A stretch of DNA of 64,000 nucleotides from the NCBI GenBank assembly GCA_011391495.1, contig JAABQK010000006.1, forward strand, positions 54,200 through 118,199, given 5' to 3'. Positions 16,995-25,201 of this stretch are shown here, one piece after another. The position numbers were made by a program, and so were the translations under genes. Positions within the stretch are counted from its first letter, which is position 1, and each line of letters starts with the position of its first letter. A model generated the notes under the pieces. The model had not been told where the DNA came from and did not search any database. It was given only the letters and a program-made list of their open reading frames with translations. The DNA comes from Hydrogenophaga sp. (GTDB lineage Bacteria > Pseudomonadota > Gammaproteobacteria > Burkholderiales > Burkholderiaceae_C).

Positions 16995-17617
16995 GCCGGG
17001 TTGCCCTTGTTGGAGGACATGAAGGCGATCAGCGCCATGCGCATGGCTTCCTCGACCGACATGTCGACCGGCACGGTCCAGCTGCGCGGCACGAACACGG
17101 TGTAGCCGCCGATCATGTAGCCCATCGGCAGGTACACGGCGACCTGGTCGTCCAGCTCGCCGATGCCCTTGGGCAGGCCTTTCATGCTCTGGCGCGTGAC
17201 CAGGCCGACGATGCTCAGCTCGTTGCCCGGCATTTTCAGCAGCACCACCTGCTGCGCGTCCTGCTCGTGCGGCGCAAAGTAGTCGGCGAAGTTCTTCAGC
17301 GACGAGTAGATGCTCTTCACCACCGGCAGGTTGGTGAAGGGCAGCTCCACCCAGGACAGCAGGCGCGCCGTGGCCGGCAGCGAGATCAGGAAACCGAGTG
17401 CCACGATGAGCGCAGCGCCGAGTGCGATGCCCAGTCCGGGCAGGTAGAAGTCGCCCGTGACCGGGCGTATCAGCGCCATCGCGGAACGCTCGGTCCAGGT
17501 GACGAAGAGGATCAGCACATAGACCGTGATGGCCACCGGCAGGAAGGCGATGAGGCCACGGAAGAAGTACTGGGACAGGCGTTTCATGGGGGAGATGGCG
17601 GGCGAAGGCATGGTCAT
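16991..17617 (-). CDS. DUF502 family membrane protein
   Basis: Inner-membrane protein of 208 residues. Two N-terminal helices (LIAFLPVAITVYVLI and a glycine-rich second one) are followed by a conserved soluble region typical of DUF502: LPVVKSIYSSLKNFADYF and VGLVTRQS, then MGYMIGGYTVFVPRS. The ATG at 17617 is preferred since the upstream codons lack family character. The last 4 bases overlap the pat-like gene. The family has no established biochemical role in bacteria. Confidence 0.88.
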   Translation of the reverse strand: MTMPSPAISPMKRLSQYFFRGLIAFLPVAITVYVLILFVTWTERSAMALIRPVTGDFYLPGLGIALGAALIVALGFLISLPATARLLSWVELPFTNLPVVKSIYSSLKNFADYFAPHEQDAQQVVLLKMPGNELSIVGLVTRQSMKGLPKGIGELDDQVAVYLPMGYMIGGYTVFVPRSWTVPVDMSVEEAMRMALIAFMSSNKGNPA

Positions 17618-17704
17618 GGCACCAGCATAGCAGCCGGAATTCGCACCCGCGTGACGATCAGCGGCCCGCCAGCAGCCCGTCCCCAGGCCTGGACCGTGCA
17701 CCGT

Positions 17705-18400
17705 TCAGGGCGTGCCGCGCACCAGATCCACCGTGGCTCGCATGCGCCCGGCAAACACCAGATCGAGCTGCGCGCCGCTGCCACTGGCGCCGACCCGCAC
17801 ACCGGGCTGTGCGCCAGGCACGGTTTCCTTCAGCCGCAGCAGGCCCTCCGGCCATTGAAACGACAGCTGTGCCTGCATGGGTAGGTAGCCGTCGAGGTAA
17901 CGGCGCATCAGCGGGCCGGCGTGCAGGCGCCAGGTGTTCGCGTCCACGCGATCGAGTGCGCGCGAGCGCAGGGCGATGCAGATGCTGCCGCCGCGCTGCA
18001 CGTCGGCCAGCTCCACCAGATGCCCTTGCACCTGGGACTGCCCCACGCCTTCGGACGAGGTCACCGAGATGGTCTGGACCCGCTCCGGGTTGAAGGCGAT
18101 GACGATTTTCCGGTTGGGGTCGAGCTGGCGGTGGCAGGTGGCCAGGTGAACGACGCCCGTGCTCAGGCTCTCGCTGCTGATCTGCACGCGCGACTCGTAC
18201 CAGTACGCTCCCGGGTCGGGCCGCTCGGCCAGGAAACGCAACTCGCCTTCGCGCGCCACATCGTCGAGTTCCAGCGCCAGCGTGACCTGGGGCCAGGCCA
18301 GTGCCAGCAGGGTCAGGGTCGCGCCCAGGGCGCTGCGCAGGCGGGCAGAGCGGCAAGACGCCGTCCGTGCGCTGCTGGGTGGGAGGCTCGTGAGCGGCAT
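17705..18400 (-). CDS. exported hypothetical protein
   Basis: Protein of 231 residues with a likely Sec signal (LRSALGATLTLLALAWPQVTLA), followed by a soluble, strand-rich mature part. I do not recognise a family. The mature region includes CHRQLDPNRKIVIAFNPERVQTISV and two cysteines that could form a disulfide. The ATG at 18400 is chosen for a GGAG site at proper distance; an upstream in-frame ATG at 18463 has none. It lies 87 bp upstream of the DUF502 gene on the same strand. Confidence 0.75.
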   Translation of the reverse strand: MPLTSLPPSSARTASCRSARLRSALGATLTLLALAWPQVTLALELDDVAREGELRFLAERPDPGAYWYESRVQISSESLSTGVVHLATCHRQLDPNRKIVIAFNPERVQTISVTSSEGVGQSQVQGHLVELADVQRGGSICIALRSRALDRVDANTWRLHAGPLMRRYLDGYLPMQAQLSFQWPEGLLRLKETVPGAQPGVRVGASGSGAQLDLVFAGRMRATVDLVRGTP

Positions 18401-18572
18401 GGCGAACTCCAGAACGTCTTGCAAAAGGGGAAAATGCCCCCATTTATTTATTGTTTGTGGCAATCTGAATCATTGTCTGCCGCAGACCAGCCGGGTGCAC
18501 GTGACCGGCGCGATAACCGCCCCCTCTGCGGGTACTCCGGAACTCCAGCCAGCCCGACGGGCTCTACTTTTC

Positions 18573-18908
18573 ATGAACGCATTCTCTGATTTGGCGGCCC
18601 GCGTGTTCGGCGGCGTGCTCAAGCTCGTGCTGGTGCTCGCAGCGGTGGTGTTCGTGATCAGCTTCCTGCTCGCGGCCCTTGTGGTGGTGCTGCTGGTGTC
18701 GCTGTGGTCCTTGATCACAGGCCGCAAACCCGCGCCCGTCGTGCTGTTCAGCCGCATGCGCGAACAGTCGCAGCGCTACACCCAGGGCGTGTGGCCTGGT
18801 CGCGCGCCGAGGGGTGATGTGGTTGATGTCGAAGCGACCGAGGTGCCCGACAGCCCGGTCGATGGCACGGCGCCGCGTGCTGCTGGCCGCCTGGACTCCC
18901 TGCGCTGA
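18573..18908 (+). CDS. small membrane protein of unknown function
   Basis: Protein of 111 residues. A short amphipathic start (MNAFSDLAARVFGG) leads into a hydrophobic stretch long enough for one or two helices (about 16-48), then LWSLITGRKPAP and a hydrophilic tail with VVDVEATEV. No enzyme motif is present. It is transcribed divergently from the exported protein at 17705-18400 and converges on rsmI, with 18 bp between the stop codons. I do not recognise it beyond being a typical short betaproteobacterial membrane protein. Confidence 0.65.
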   Translation: MNAFSDLAARVFGGVLKLVLVLAAVVFVISFLLAALVVVLLVSLWSLITGRKPAPVVLFSRMREQSQRYTQGVWPGRAPRGDVVDVEATEVPDSPVDGTAPRAAGRLDSLR

Positions 18909-18926
18909 ATACGCCACCGGGACCCG

Positions 18927-19829
18927 TCAGTCGCTGCGTTCGTCGTTGGCCTTGCGCCGCGCCAGTGCCGCGTCGTAGAGCGCGTTGCGCGGCTGAGCGG
19001 TGATCTCGGCGCACAGCCGCACCGCCGTCTTCACCGGCAGCTCGGCCAGCAGCAGGTCGAGCGTGCGCAGGGCAGCAGCGTCCAGGCTGCCGTTTTCGGC
19101 CGCCATGACGACCTGCGGATGCACCATCAGCGCAAACTCGCCGCGCGTGCGGTGGGCGCCGGCCTGCAGCCAGGCCAGGAAGCCGCTGGCGGGCAACTGC
19201 GCAACCTCTTCAAACTGTTTGGTCAGCTCCCGACCCACGGTGAGCGTGCGTTCGCCCAGGGCGGCGAGGTCTTTGGCCAGTGCCTCGATGCGGTGCGGTG
19301 CTTCGAGCAGCAGGCAGGCACGGGCATCGGCGCCGATCTGCACCACCTCGCGCTGTCGCTCCACAGCCTTGGGCGACAGAAAGCCCGCGAACACGAAGCG
19401 CCCGTTCCAGCCCGCATGACCCGCCACGCTCAGCAGCGCCGTGATGCTGCTCGCACCGGGCACCGGGACGCAGCGCAGGCCCGCGGCGGTGACCGCCGCG
19501 ACCAGCCGCGCACCCGGGTCGCTCACGCCCGGCGTCCCCGCATCGCTCACATAGGCCACGCGCTGGCCTTCCTGCAGGCGTTGCACCACCGTCTGCGCAG
19601 CCTCGGCCTCGTTGTGCTCGTGCAGCGCAAGCAGGGGCTTGTGCAGTCCGTAACCCTGCAGCAGGCCGGCGGTGTGGCGTTTGTCCTCGCAGGCCACCGT
19701 GTCCGCGAGCGACAGCACCTGCAGCGCTCGCAGGCCGATGTCGGCCAGGTTGCCAATCGGTGTGGCGACCATGTAGAGCGCACCCTGCGGATAATGCTGG
19801 TGCGCCGCCGCTTCACGGACGGCGGCCAT
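18927..19829 (-). CDS. rsmI: 16S rRNA (cytidine(1402)-2'-O)-methyltransferase
   Basis: SAM-dependent methyltransferase of the tetrapyrrole-methylase fold, 300 residues, which 2'-O-methylates C1402 in the ribosomal P site. The signatures are clear: YMVATPIGNLADIGLRAL at the N-terminus, ACEDKRHTAGLL, YVSDAGTPGVSDPG and the VPVPGASSITALL strand. The ATG at 19829 lacks a good ribosome binding site, and an in-frame TTG nine codons upstream could be used. It is divergent from yraN with only about 23 bp between starts. The rsmI, yraN, diaA and dolP grouping is conserved in many Proteobacteria. Confidence 0.95.
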   Translation of the reverse strand: MAAVREAAAHQHYPQGALYMVATPIGNLADIGLRALQVLSLADTVACEDKRHTAGLLQGYGLHKPLLALHEHNEAEAAQTVVQRLQEGQRVAYVSDAGTPGVSDPGARLVAAVTAAGLRCVPVPGASSITALLSVAGHAGWNGRFVFAGFLSPKAVERQREVVQIGADARACLLLEAPHRIEALAKDLAALGERTLTVGRELTKQFEEVAQLPASGFLAWLQAGAHRTRGEFALMVHPQVVMAAENGSLDAAALRTLDLLLAELPVKTAVRLCAEITAQPRNALYDAALARRKANDERSD

Positions 19830-19852
19830 CAGGGAGGGAGTGTTTGCTGACA

Positions 19853-20317
19853 ATGTGGAATTTCCGGAAACAGGTTTCGCCGCGTCAGCCGGACAGCGGC
19901 CCGCCACTCACCACCAAGCAGCGCGGCGACGCGGCCGAGGATGCGGCGCTCGATCACCTGCAGCGTCAGGGTCTGCGCCTGGTCCAGCGCAATTTCAGGA
20001 CGCCCGGACGCGGTGGTGGCGAGGTCGATTTGATTATGCGCGAGCCCGACGGCACGCTGGTGTTCGTCGAGGTCCGGCAGCGCGCCCACGCCAGCCGGGG
20101 TGGCGCCGGGGGCAGCATCACGGCGCACAAGCAGCGGCGGATCGTGCTGGCGGCCCGGCACTTTTTGCTGCGGATCGGATCCGAACCACCATGCCGATTC
20201 GATGTGGTGCTGATCCACGGCACTCTGGCGACAGCCAGCGTGGCGATCGACACCGCTCCGGTGCCGCACAGCATCGAGTGGTTGCAGGCGGCCTTTGATG
20301 CATCCGCAAGCTTTTGA
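19853..20317 (+). CDS. yraN: YraN/UPF0102 family endonuclease-like protein
   Basis: Protein of 154 residues with the restriction-endonuclease-like fold. The motifs are GDAAEDAALDHLQRQG, LVQRNFRTPGRGGGEVDLIM and LVFVEVRQR, which supply the Glu, Asp and ExR/K residues of a PD-(D/E)XK core (EVDLI then FVEVR). Q-R-R-I in AHKQRRIVLAA is the usual downstream helix. The start at 19853 has a GGGAGGGAG stretch upstream. A role linked to DNA uptake or recombination is proposed for the family but unproven. It is followed by diaA after 27 bp. Confidence 0.92.
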   Translation: MWNFRKQVSPRQPDSGPPLTTKQRGDAAEDAALDHLQRQGLRLVQRNFRTPGRGGGEVDLIMREPDGTLVFVEVRQRAHASRGGAGGSITAHKQRRIVLAARHFLLRIGSEPPCRFDVVLIHGTLATASVAIDTAPVPHSIEWLQAAFDASASF

Positions 20318-20344
20318 AACACCCCCCACGGCTATGATGGCCCC

Positions 20345-20965
20345 ATGCTTCTGCAACGAATACAACAACAGTTCATCGACAGTGCCGATCTGAAGTACCA
20401 GTGCGCGCAGTCGCTGGCGCCCGTGGTGGAAGCCGCCATCATGGCGGTGCTCGCGAGCGTCACGGGAGGTGGCAAGGTGCTGAGTTGTGGCAATGGCGCC
20501 TCGGCGGCAGCGGCGCAGGACTTTGCAGCCAGTTTCGTGGGGCGCTACGAGCGGGAGCGCCCTGAGCTGGCGGCGTTTTCACTCTCGGCCGATGCGGCTG
20601 TGCTCACCGGCATCGCCAGCGTTTTTGATGCGCGTGCCATCTTCGCGCGCCAGGTGCGGGCGCTGGGACAGGCGGGCGACGTGCTGCTGGCGCTGTCCAC
20701 CACCGGCAATTCGGCCAATGTGCTGGCGGCGGTGGAAGCCGCGCATGAGCGCGACATGACGGTGGTGGCGCTGACCGGTGCGCGCGGGGGCCAGCTTGGC
20801 CAGCTGCTGCGCGACACCGATGTGCATGTTTGTGTGCCGCACGAGTTGCCAGCCCGGATTCAGGAGGTGCACCACCTGGTGCTGCACTGCATTTGCGACG
20901 GAGTGGATGCCCAGTTGCTGGGCCTGCCCGACGCGTTGAGCAACGAACAGGAGAGTTCTTCATGA
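20345..20965 (+). CDS. diaA: SIS-domain DiaA/GmhA-like protein
   Basis: Sugar isomerase (SIS) domain protein of 206 residues. SCGNGASAAAAQDFAA forms the phosphosugar-binding loop, and LALSTTGNSANVLAA is the second loop. Proteins with this sequence in this gene context act as DiaA, a tetramer that binds DnaA and promotes initiation at oriC; phosphoheptose isomerase GmhA is the closest alternative. Synteny with yraN and dolP favours DiaA. The stop overlaps the dolP start by 4 bp (ATGA), implying coupled translation. Confidence 0.85.
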   Translation: MLLQRIQQQFIDSADLKYQCAQSLAPVVEAAIMAVLASVTGGGKVLSCGNGASAAAAQDFAASFVGRYERERPELAAFSLSADAAVLTGIASVFDARAIFARQVRALGQAGDVLLALSTTGNSANVLAAVEAAHERDMTVVALTGARGGQLGQLLRDTDVHVCVPHELPARIQEVHHLVLHCICDGVDAQLLGLPDALSNEQESSS

Positions 20966-21630
20966 CCAACATTCCTCAAACCCGCTGGAACCGCCTGGCC
21001 CGCAGCGTGCTGGCGGCGGCCATTCTGGGCTCAGCGGTGTCGGCCTGTGCTCCGCTCATGTTGGGTGGCGCCGTGACCAGCGTGGTGGTGGCATCCGACC
21101 GGCGCACCTCGGGTGCACAACTGGAAGACCAGGGTATCGAACTGCGCAGTGCGAACCGCCTGCGCGATGTGTTGGGCGAACGCGGCAGTGTGTCGGTGAC
21201 CAGCTACAACCGCCAGGTGCTGCTGACCGGCGAGGTGGCCAGCGAACAGGACAAGGCACTGGCGGAGCAGACGGTCGGCGGCGTGGACAACGTGCGCGGC
21301 ATCGTCAACGAGCTGGGTGTGCTGGGTGTGGCCTCGCTCACCCAGCGATCGTCGGACACGCTGATCACCGGGCGTGTGAAAGCCGCCATGCTGGACGTGC
21401 GCGGCCTGTATGCCAATGCCTTCAAGGTGGTCACAACCCGCGGTACCGTGTACCTGATGGGCCGGGTGACGCAGCGCGAGGCCGACCGTGCCACCGAGAT
21501 TGCCCGCAACACGCAAGGTGTGCAGCGCGTGGTGCGGGTGTTGGAACTCATCAGCGAAGAAGAACTCGCCCGACTGCTGCCCAAGCCGCAGCCGGCGGCG
21601 CCGGTACAGAACGCTGCGCCGGCGAAATAA
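20962..21630 (+). CDS. dolP: BON-domain outer-membrane lipoprotein DolP/YraP
   Basis: Protein of 222 residues. The signal ends in a lipobox (SAVSAC, Cys near 29). Two BON domains follow: one around residues 60-125 (SVTSYNRQVLLTGEV) and one around 140-205 (VVTTRGTVYLMGRVTQ). In E. coli DolP sits in the inner leaflet of the outer membrane, binds anionic lipids and supports BamA. The C-terminus ends in a Pro/Ala tail. It is the last gene of the yraN-diaA-dolP operon; copy B of the hairpin repeat lies between it and the convergent dehydrogenase gene. Confidence 0.93.
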   Translation: MTNIPQTRWNRLARSVLAAAILGSAVSACAPLMLGGAVTSVVVASDRRTSGAQLEDQGIELRSANRLRDVLGERGSVSVTSYNRQVLLTGEVASEQDKALAEQTVGGVDNVRGIVNELGVLGVASLTQRSSDTLITGRVKAAMLDVRGLYANAFKVVTTRGTVYLMGRVTQREADRATEIARNTQGVQRVVRVLELISEEELARLLPKPQPAAPVQNAAPAK

Positions 21631-21690
21631 CCCGGGGCATTGCGGCCGGAGAGGTGTTTCCGGCGTGCGTGCCTGATCCAGCACACGCCC

Positions 21691-21759
21691 TGGAACCGGC
21701 TTCGCCGGGCCACTGGCGTGATCCCCCTTCAGGGGGAACTCGCAGAGCGGCGCAGGGGC
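21691..21759. repeat. stop-codon-adjacent hairpin repeat, copy B
   Basis: Core GGAACCGGCTTCGCCGGGCC at 21692-21711, then CCCCCTTCAGGGGG hairpin DNA, ending at the stop codon of the minus-strand dehydrogenase gene. It lies in the convergent gap after dolP and so may serve both genes as a 3' structure. Confidence 0.8.
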
Positions 21760-22662
21760 TTATTTCAATCGCTTGATCAGGCTGGACGTGTCCAGCCTGT
21801 GGCCGCCCATGGCCTGCACGTCGGCGTAGAACTGGTCCACCAGCGCGGTCACGGGCAGGCGCGCGCCGTTGCGACGGGCCTCGTCCATCACCAGGCCCAG
21901 GTCCTTGCGCATCCAGTCCACGGCGAAGCCGAAATCGAACTTGTCCGCGACCATGGTCTTGCCACGGTTGTCCAGCTGCCAGCTTTGCGCCGCGCCCTTG
22001 CCGATCACGTCCAGCACCTGGTTCATGTCAAGTCCGGCCTTCTGGCCAAAAGCGATGGCTTCCGACAGGCCTTGCACCAGGCCGGCGATGCAGATCTGGT
22101 TGACCATCTTGGTGAGCTGGCCGGCGCCGCTCGTGCCCATGAGCGTGAAGGCGCGCGAGAACGCCATGGCGACCGGGCAGACCGTGTTGAACGCCTCGGC
22201 GTCTCCGCCACACATCACGGTGAGTGCACCATTCTGTGCACCCGCCTGGCCGCCCGAGACCGGCGCATCGATGAAGGCCAGACCCAGGGTCTTGGCAGCG
22301 CCATACAACTCACGCGCCACGTCGGCCGAAGCCGTGGTGTGGTCCACGAAGACGGCGCCCGGTGCCATGCCGGCAAATGCCCCATCGGCCCCGAGCGTCA
22401 CCGAACGCAGGTCGTCGTCATTCCCGACACAGGAAAGCACGATGTCTGCCCCCATGGCCGCCTCACGCGGCGTGGCCCTGGCCTGACCACCAAACTCCGC
22501 CACCCAGGCATCGGCCTTGGCCGGCGAGCGGTTGTAGACCGTCACCGAATGCCCAGCCTTGGCCAGGTGTCCGGCCATGGGAAAACCCATCACGCCGAGG
22601 CCGAGAAAGGCCACCTTCTTGGGTGCCACAGATTCGTAGGTTTTGGAGGCGATGCTGCTCAT
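21760..22662 (-). CDS. NAD(P)-dependent beta-hydroxyacid dehydrogenase family protein
   Basis: Oxidoreductase of 300 residues. The Rossmann motif VAFLGLGVMGFPMAGHLAKAG is near residues 18-38; the substrate-binding signature DAPVSGGQAGA is near 153-163; the catalytic lysine lies in GAGQLTKMVNQ near 185. The family includes 3-hydroxyisobutyrate dehydrogenase and tartronate semialdehyde reductase (GarR), which sequence alone cannot separate here. No glyoxylate or valine genes are adjacent. It is followed by copy B of the repeat. Confidence 0.9.
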   Translation of the reverse strand: MSSIASKTYESVAPKKVAFLGLGVMGFPMAGHLAKAGHSVTVYNRSPAKADAWVAEFGGQARATPREAAMGADIVLSCVGNDDDLRSVTLGADGAFAGMAPGAVFVDHTTASADVARELYGAAKTLGLAFIDAPVSGGQAGAQNGALTVMCGGDAEAFNTVCPVAMAFSRAFTLMGTSGAGQLTKMVNQICIAGLVQGLSEAIAFGQKAGLDMNQVLDVIGKGAAQSWQLDNRGKTMVADKFDFGFAVDWMRKDLGLVMDEARRNGARLPVTALVDQFYADVQAMGGHRLDTSSLIKRLK

Positions 22663-22742
22663 GGGAGAAGTCCTGCAAGAGAGAAGGGAAGTCGGTCAGT
22701 GAATGCCGCGTAACAGTTGTGGCCGGCGAGAAGTGTCTGGGC

Positions 22743-22823
22743 CAGAACGCGGCGGAACCGGCTTTGCCGGGCCGCACCGCGTTGCCCCCTTGAGGGGGTC
22801 GGGCGAAGCCCGGCGGGGGGTGT
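22743..22823. repeat. stop-codon-adjacent hairpin repeat, copy C
   Basis: Core GGAACCGGCTTTGCCGGGCC at 22754-22773, followed by CCCCCTTGAGGGGG and a second GC-rich hairpin (GGGCGAAGCCC), reaching to 5 bp before the pilU stop. It is the best-preserved copy, with two stacked hairpins as read from pilU. Confidence 0.8.
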
Positions 22824-22827
22824 TTCT

Positions 22828-23964
22828 CTAGACGATCGTGAGGTGTTCGGTGCCGGCGGCGAGGTCCTGCGTCTTGGCGCGCTGGCTGTTGAGCTTGATC
22901 TGCAGGCGCAGGTCGTTGAGCGAATCGGCGTTGCGCAGCGCATCCTCGAAGGTGATCAGGTTGGCCTCGAACGCGTTGAACAGGGCCTGGTCAAAGGTCT
23001 GCATACCCATCTGGGTGCTCTTTTTCATGATCTCCTTGATCTCGGCGACATCACCCTTGAAGATCAGATCGGAGATCAGCGGCGAGTTGAGCATGATCTC
23101 CACGGCGGCATGGCGTCCCTTGTTGTCCTGGCGCGGGATCAGGCGTTGCGAGACAAGGGCACGCAGGTTGAGCGACAGGTCCATCAGCAGCTGGGCGCGG
23201 CGGTCTTCGGGGAAGAAGTTGATGATGCGGTCCAGCGCCTGGTTGGCGCTGTTGGCGTGCAGCGTGGCCAGACACAGGTGACCGGTTTCCGAGAACTGGA
23301 TCGCGTGCTCCATGGTCTCGCGGTCGCGGATCTCGCCCATCAGGATCACGTCCGGCGCCTGGCGCAGCGTGTTCTTGAGTGCGGCTTCCCAGCTGTCGGT
23401 GTCCAGGCCCACCTCGCGCTGCGTGATCACGCAGTTCTTGTGCGGGTGCACGAACTCCACCGGGTCTTCGATCGTGATGATGTGGCCAAAGGTGTGCTCG
23501 TTGCGCCAGTCCACCATGGCCGCCAGCGAGGTCGACTTGCCCGAGCCGGTGGCGCCGACCAGGATGCACAGCCCGCGCTTGGACAGCGCCACGTCCTTCA
23601 AGACCTGGGGCAGGCCGAGCTTGTCGATCGTGGGCAGCACGGCGGGGATCGTCCGCAGCACCATGCCGACCTTGCCCTGCTGGATGAACGCGCTGACACG
23701 GAAGCGGCCGATGGAGGGCGGCGAGATGGCGAAGTTGCACTCCTTCGTGCGTTCGAAGTCGGCTGCCTGCTTGTCGCTCATGATGGCGCGCGCCAGCGAC
23801 AGGGTGTGCGTGGCGTTCAGCGGCTGCGGCGAAACCTTGGTCACCTTGCCATCGACCTTGATGGCCGGCGGAAAGTCGGCTGTCAGGAAGAGGTCGCTCC
23901 CGGACCGGCTCAGCATGAGCTTGAGCAGATCGTTGATGAACTTGGATGCTTGATCGCGTTCCAT
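22828..23964 (-). CDS. pilU: type IV pilus retraction ATPase PilU
   Basis: Hexameric secretion-type ATPase of 378 residues that assists PilT in pilus retraction. An N-terminal PAS-like domain (SGSDLFLTADFPPAIKVDGKV) precedes the ATPase core with Walker A GATGSGKSTSLA near residue 130, the Asp-box region ITIEDPVEFVH, Walker B LMGEIRDRETM and the His-box TGHLCLATLHANSA. The C-terminus is longer than in PilT. It lies downstream of pilT on the same strand, separated by a 155-bp gap holding repeat copy D. The pilT-pilU pair is conserved in pilus-bearing Proteobacteria. Confidence 0.95.
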   Translation of the reverse strand: MERDQASKFINDLLKLMLSRSGSDLFLTADFPPAIKVDGKVTKVSPQPLNATHTLSLARAIMSDKQAADFERTKECNFAISPPSIGRFRVSAFIQQGKVGMVLRTIPAVLPTIDKLGLPQVLKDVALSKRGLCILVGATGSGKSTSLAAMVDWRNEHTFGHIITIEDPVEFVHPHKNCVITQREVGLDTDSWEAALKNTLRQAPDVILMGEIRDRETMEHAIQFSETGHLCLATLHANSANQALDRIINFFPEDRRAQLLMDLSLNLRALVSQRLIPRQDNKGRHAAVEIMLNSPLISDLIFKGDVAEIKEIMKKSTQMGMQTFDQALFNAFEANLITFEDALRNADSLNDLRLQIKLNSQRAKTQDLAAGTEHLTIV

Positions 23965-24030
23965 GAGGCATTACCTTTTTGTGTCTCGAATATTCAAAAC
24001 TGCCACCCCAGCGGGACTCTGAGCCGGGAG

Positions 24031-24113
24031 TGCCGCGGAACCGGCTTTGCCGGGCCGCTGGCATTGCCCCCTGGGGTGCATGCGGCTACGCGCAGCGGGC
24101 AAGCAGCGGGGGC
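24031..24113. repeat. stop-codon-adjacent hairpin repeat, copy D
   Basis: Core GGAACCGGCTTTGCCGGGCC at 24037-24056, then a GCCCCCTGGGG segment and a longer G-rich end that stops 6 bp before the pilT stop codon. It lies between pilT and pilU, so it may reduce or process the shared transcript. Confidence 0.8.
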
Positions 24114-24119
24114 GCATCT

Positions 24120-25163
24120 CTAGCCCGGGAAATTCTCGGGAATCTTGGCCTTGCTGCGGGCCTCGGCCGGGCTGATGACGTTGCGTTTGACCAGTTCGGA
24201 CAGGTTCTGGTCCAGCGTCTGCATGCCCACGTTGTTGCCGGTCTGGATGGCCGAATACATCTGGGCCACCTTGGCCTCGCGGATGAGGTTGCGGATGGCG
24301 CTGGTGCCGATCATGATTTCATGAGCCGCCACGCGGCCGGTGCCGTCCTTCACCTTGCACAGTGTCTGGGAGATCACGGCCACCAGCGATTCGGACAACA
24401 TGGCGCGCACCATGTCCTTTTCCTCCGCCGGGAACACGTCGATGATCCGGTCGATCGTCTTTGCAGCGCTGGAGGTGTGCAGGGTGCCAAACACCAGGTG
24501 GCCAGTTTCGGCCGCCGTCATGGCCAGGCGGATGGTCTCCAGGTCGCGCATTTCGCCAACCAGGATCGCGTCGGGGTCTTCGCGCAGGGCCGAGCGCAGC
24601 GCATTGGAAAACGACAGCGTGTGAGGGCCGACTTCGCGCTGGTTGATCAGGCACTTCTTGGATTCGTGCACGAACTCGACCGGATCCTCCACGGTGAGGA
24701 TGTGGCCGTACTCCGTTTCATTGAGGTGGTTGACCATGCCGGCCAGCGTGGTCGACTTGCCCGAACCGGTGGGGCCGGTCACCAGCACCAGACCGCGTGG
24801 ACGCAGGGCGAGCTCACCAAAGATCTTGGGCGCGTTGAGCTGCTCCAGCGTGAGGATCTTGCTCGGGATGGTCCGGAACACCGCACCGGCTCCGCGGTTG
24901 TGGTTGAAGGCGTTGACGCGGAAGCGGGCCAGGCCCTCGATCTCGAACGAGAAGTCGCACTCCATGAACTCCTCGTACTGCTTGCGCTGGCTGTCGTTCA
25001 TGATGTCGTACACCATGCTGTGGACCTGTTTGTGGTCCAGCGGTTCGACGTTGATGCGGCGCACGTCGCCATGCACCCGTATCATGGGCGGCAGACCGGC
25101 CGAGAGGTGAAGATCGGATGCTTTGTTCTTGACGCTGAAGGCAAGCAGTTGGGTGATATCCAT
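24120..25163 (-). CDS. pilT: type IV pilus retraction ATPase PilT
   Basis: Protein of 347 residues, the normal PilT length. N-terminal MDITQLLAFSVKNKASDLHL and LPPMIRVHGDVRRI, Walker A GPTGSGKSTTLA, Asp box TVEDPVEFVHES, Walker B VGEMRDLETI, His box TGHLVFGTLHTSSA, and the C-terminal AIRNLIRE helix (the AIRNLIRE motif needed for retraction) are all present. It should power depolymerisation of type IV pili, giving twitching motility and DNA uptake. It is divergent from yggS with a 38-bp gap, a common arrangement. Confidence 0.97.
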   Translation of the reverse strand: MDITQLLAFSVKNKASDLHLSAGLPPMIRVHGDVRRINVEPLDHKQVHSMVYDIMNDSQRKQYEEFMECDFSFEIEGLARFRVNAFNHNRGAGAVFRTIPSKILTLEQLNAPKIFGELALRPRGLVLVTGPTGSGKSTTLAGMVNHLNETEYGHILTVEDPVEFVHESKKCLINQREVGPHTLSFSNALRSALREDPDAILVGEMRDLETIRLAMTAAETGHLVFGTLHTSSAAKTIDRIIDVFPAEEKDMVRAMLSESLVAVISQTLCKVKDGTGRVAAHEIMIGTSAIRNLIREAKVAQMYSAIQTGNNVGMQTLDQNLSELVKRNVISPAEARSKAKIPENFPG

Positions 25164-25201
25164 CCCGGGGTTCCATGCAATGTTTGTATGACAGACTGAT
25201 T

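Noticed and set aside
14274..17105. Very long open frames opposite the pat-like gene (943 codons), opposite tgt/MFS (60150-62618) and opposite the GGDEF-EAL gene (30251-33163)
   Set aside because: High GC content keeps antisense frames open. The translations are Gln/His/Arg/Gly-rich with no family motif, while the other strand carries clear conserved enzymes.
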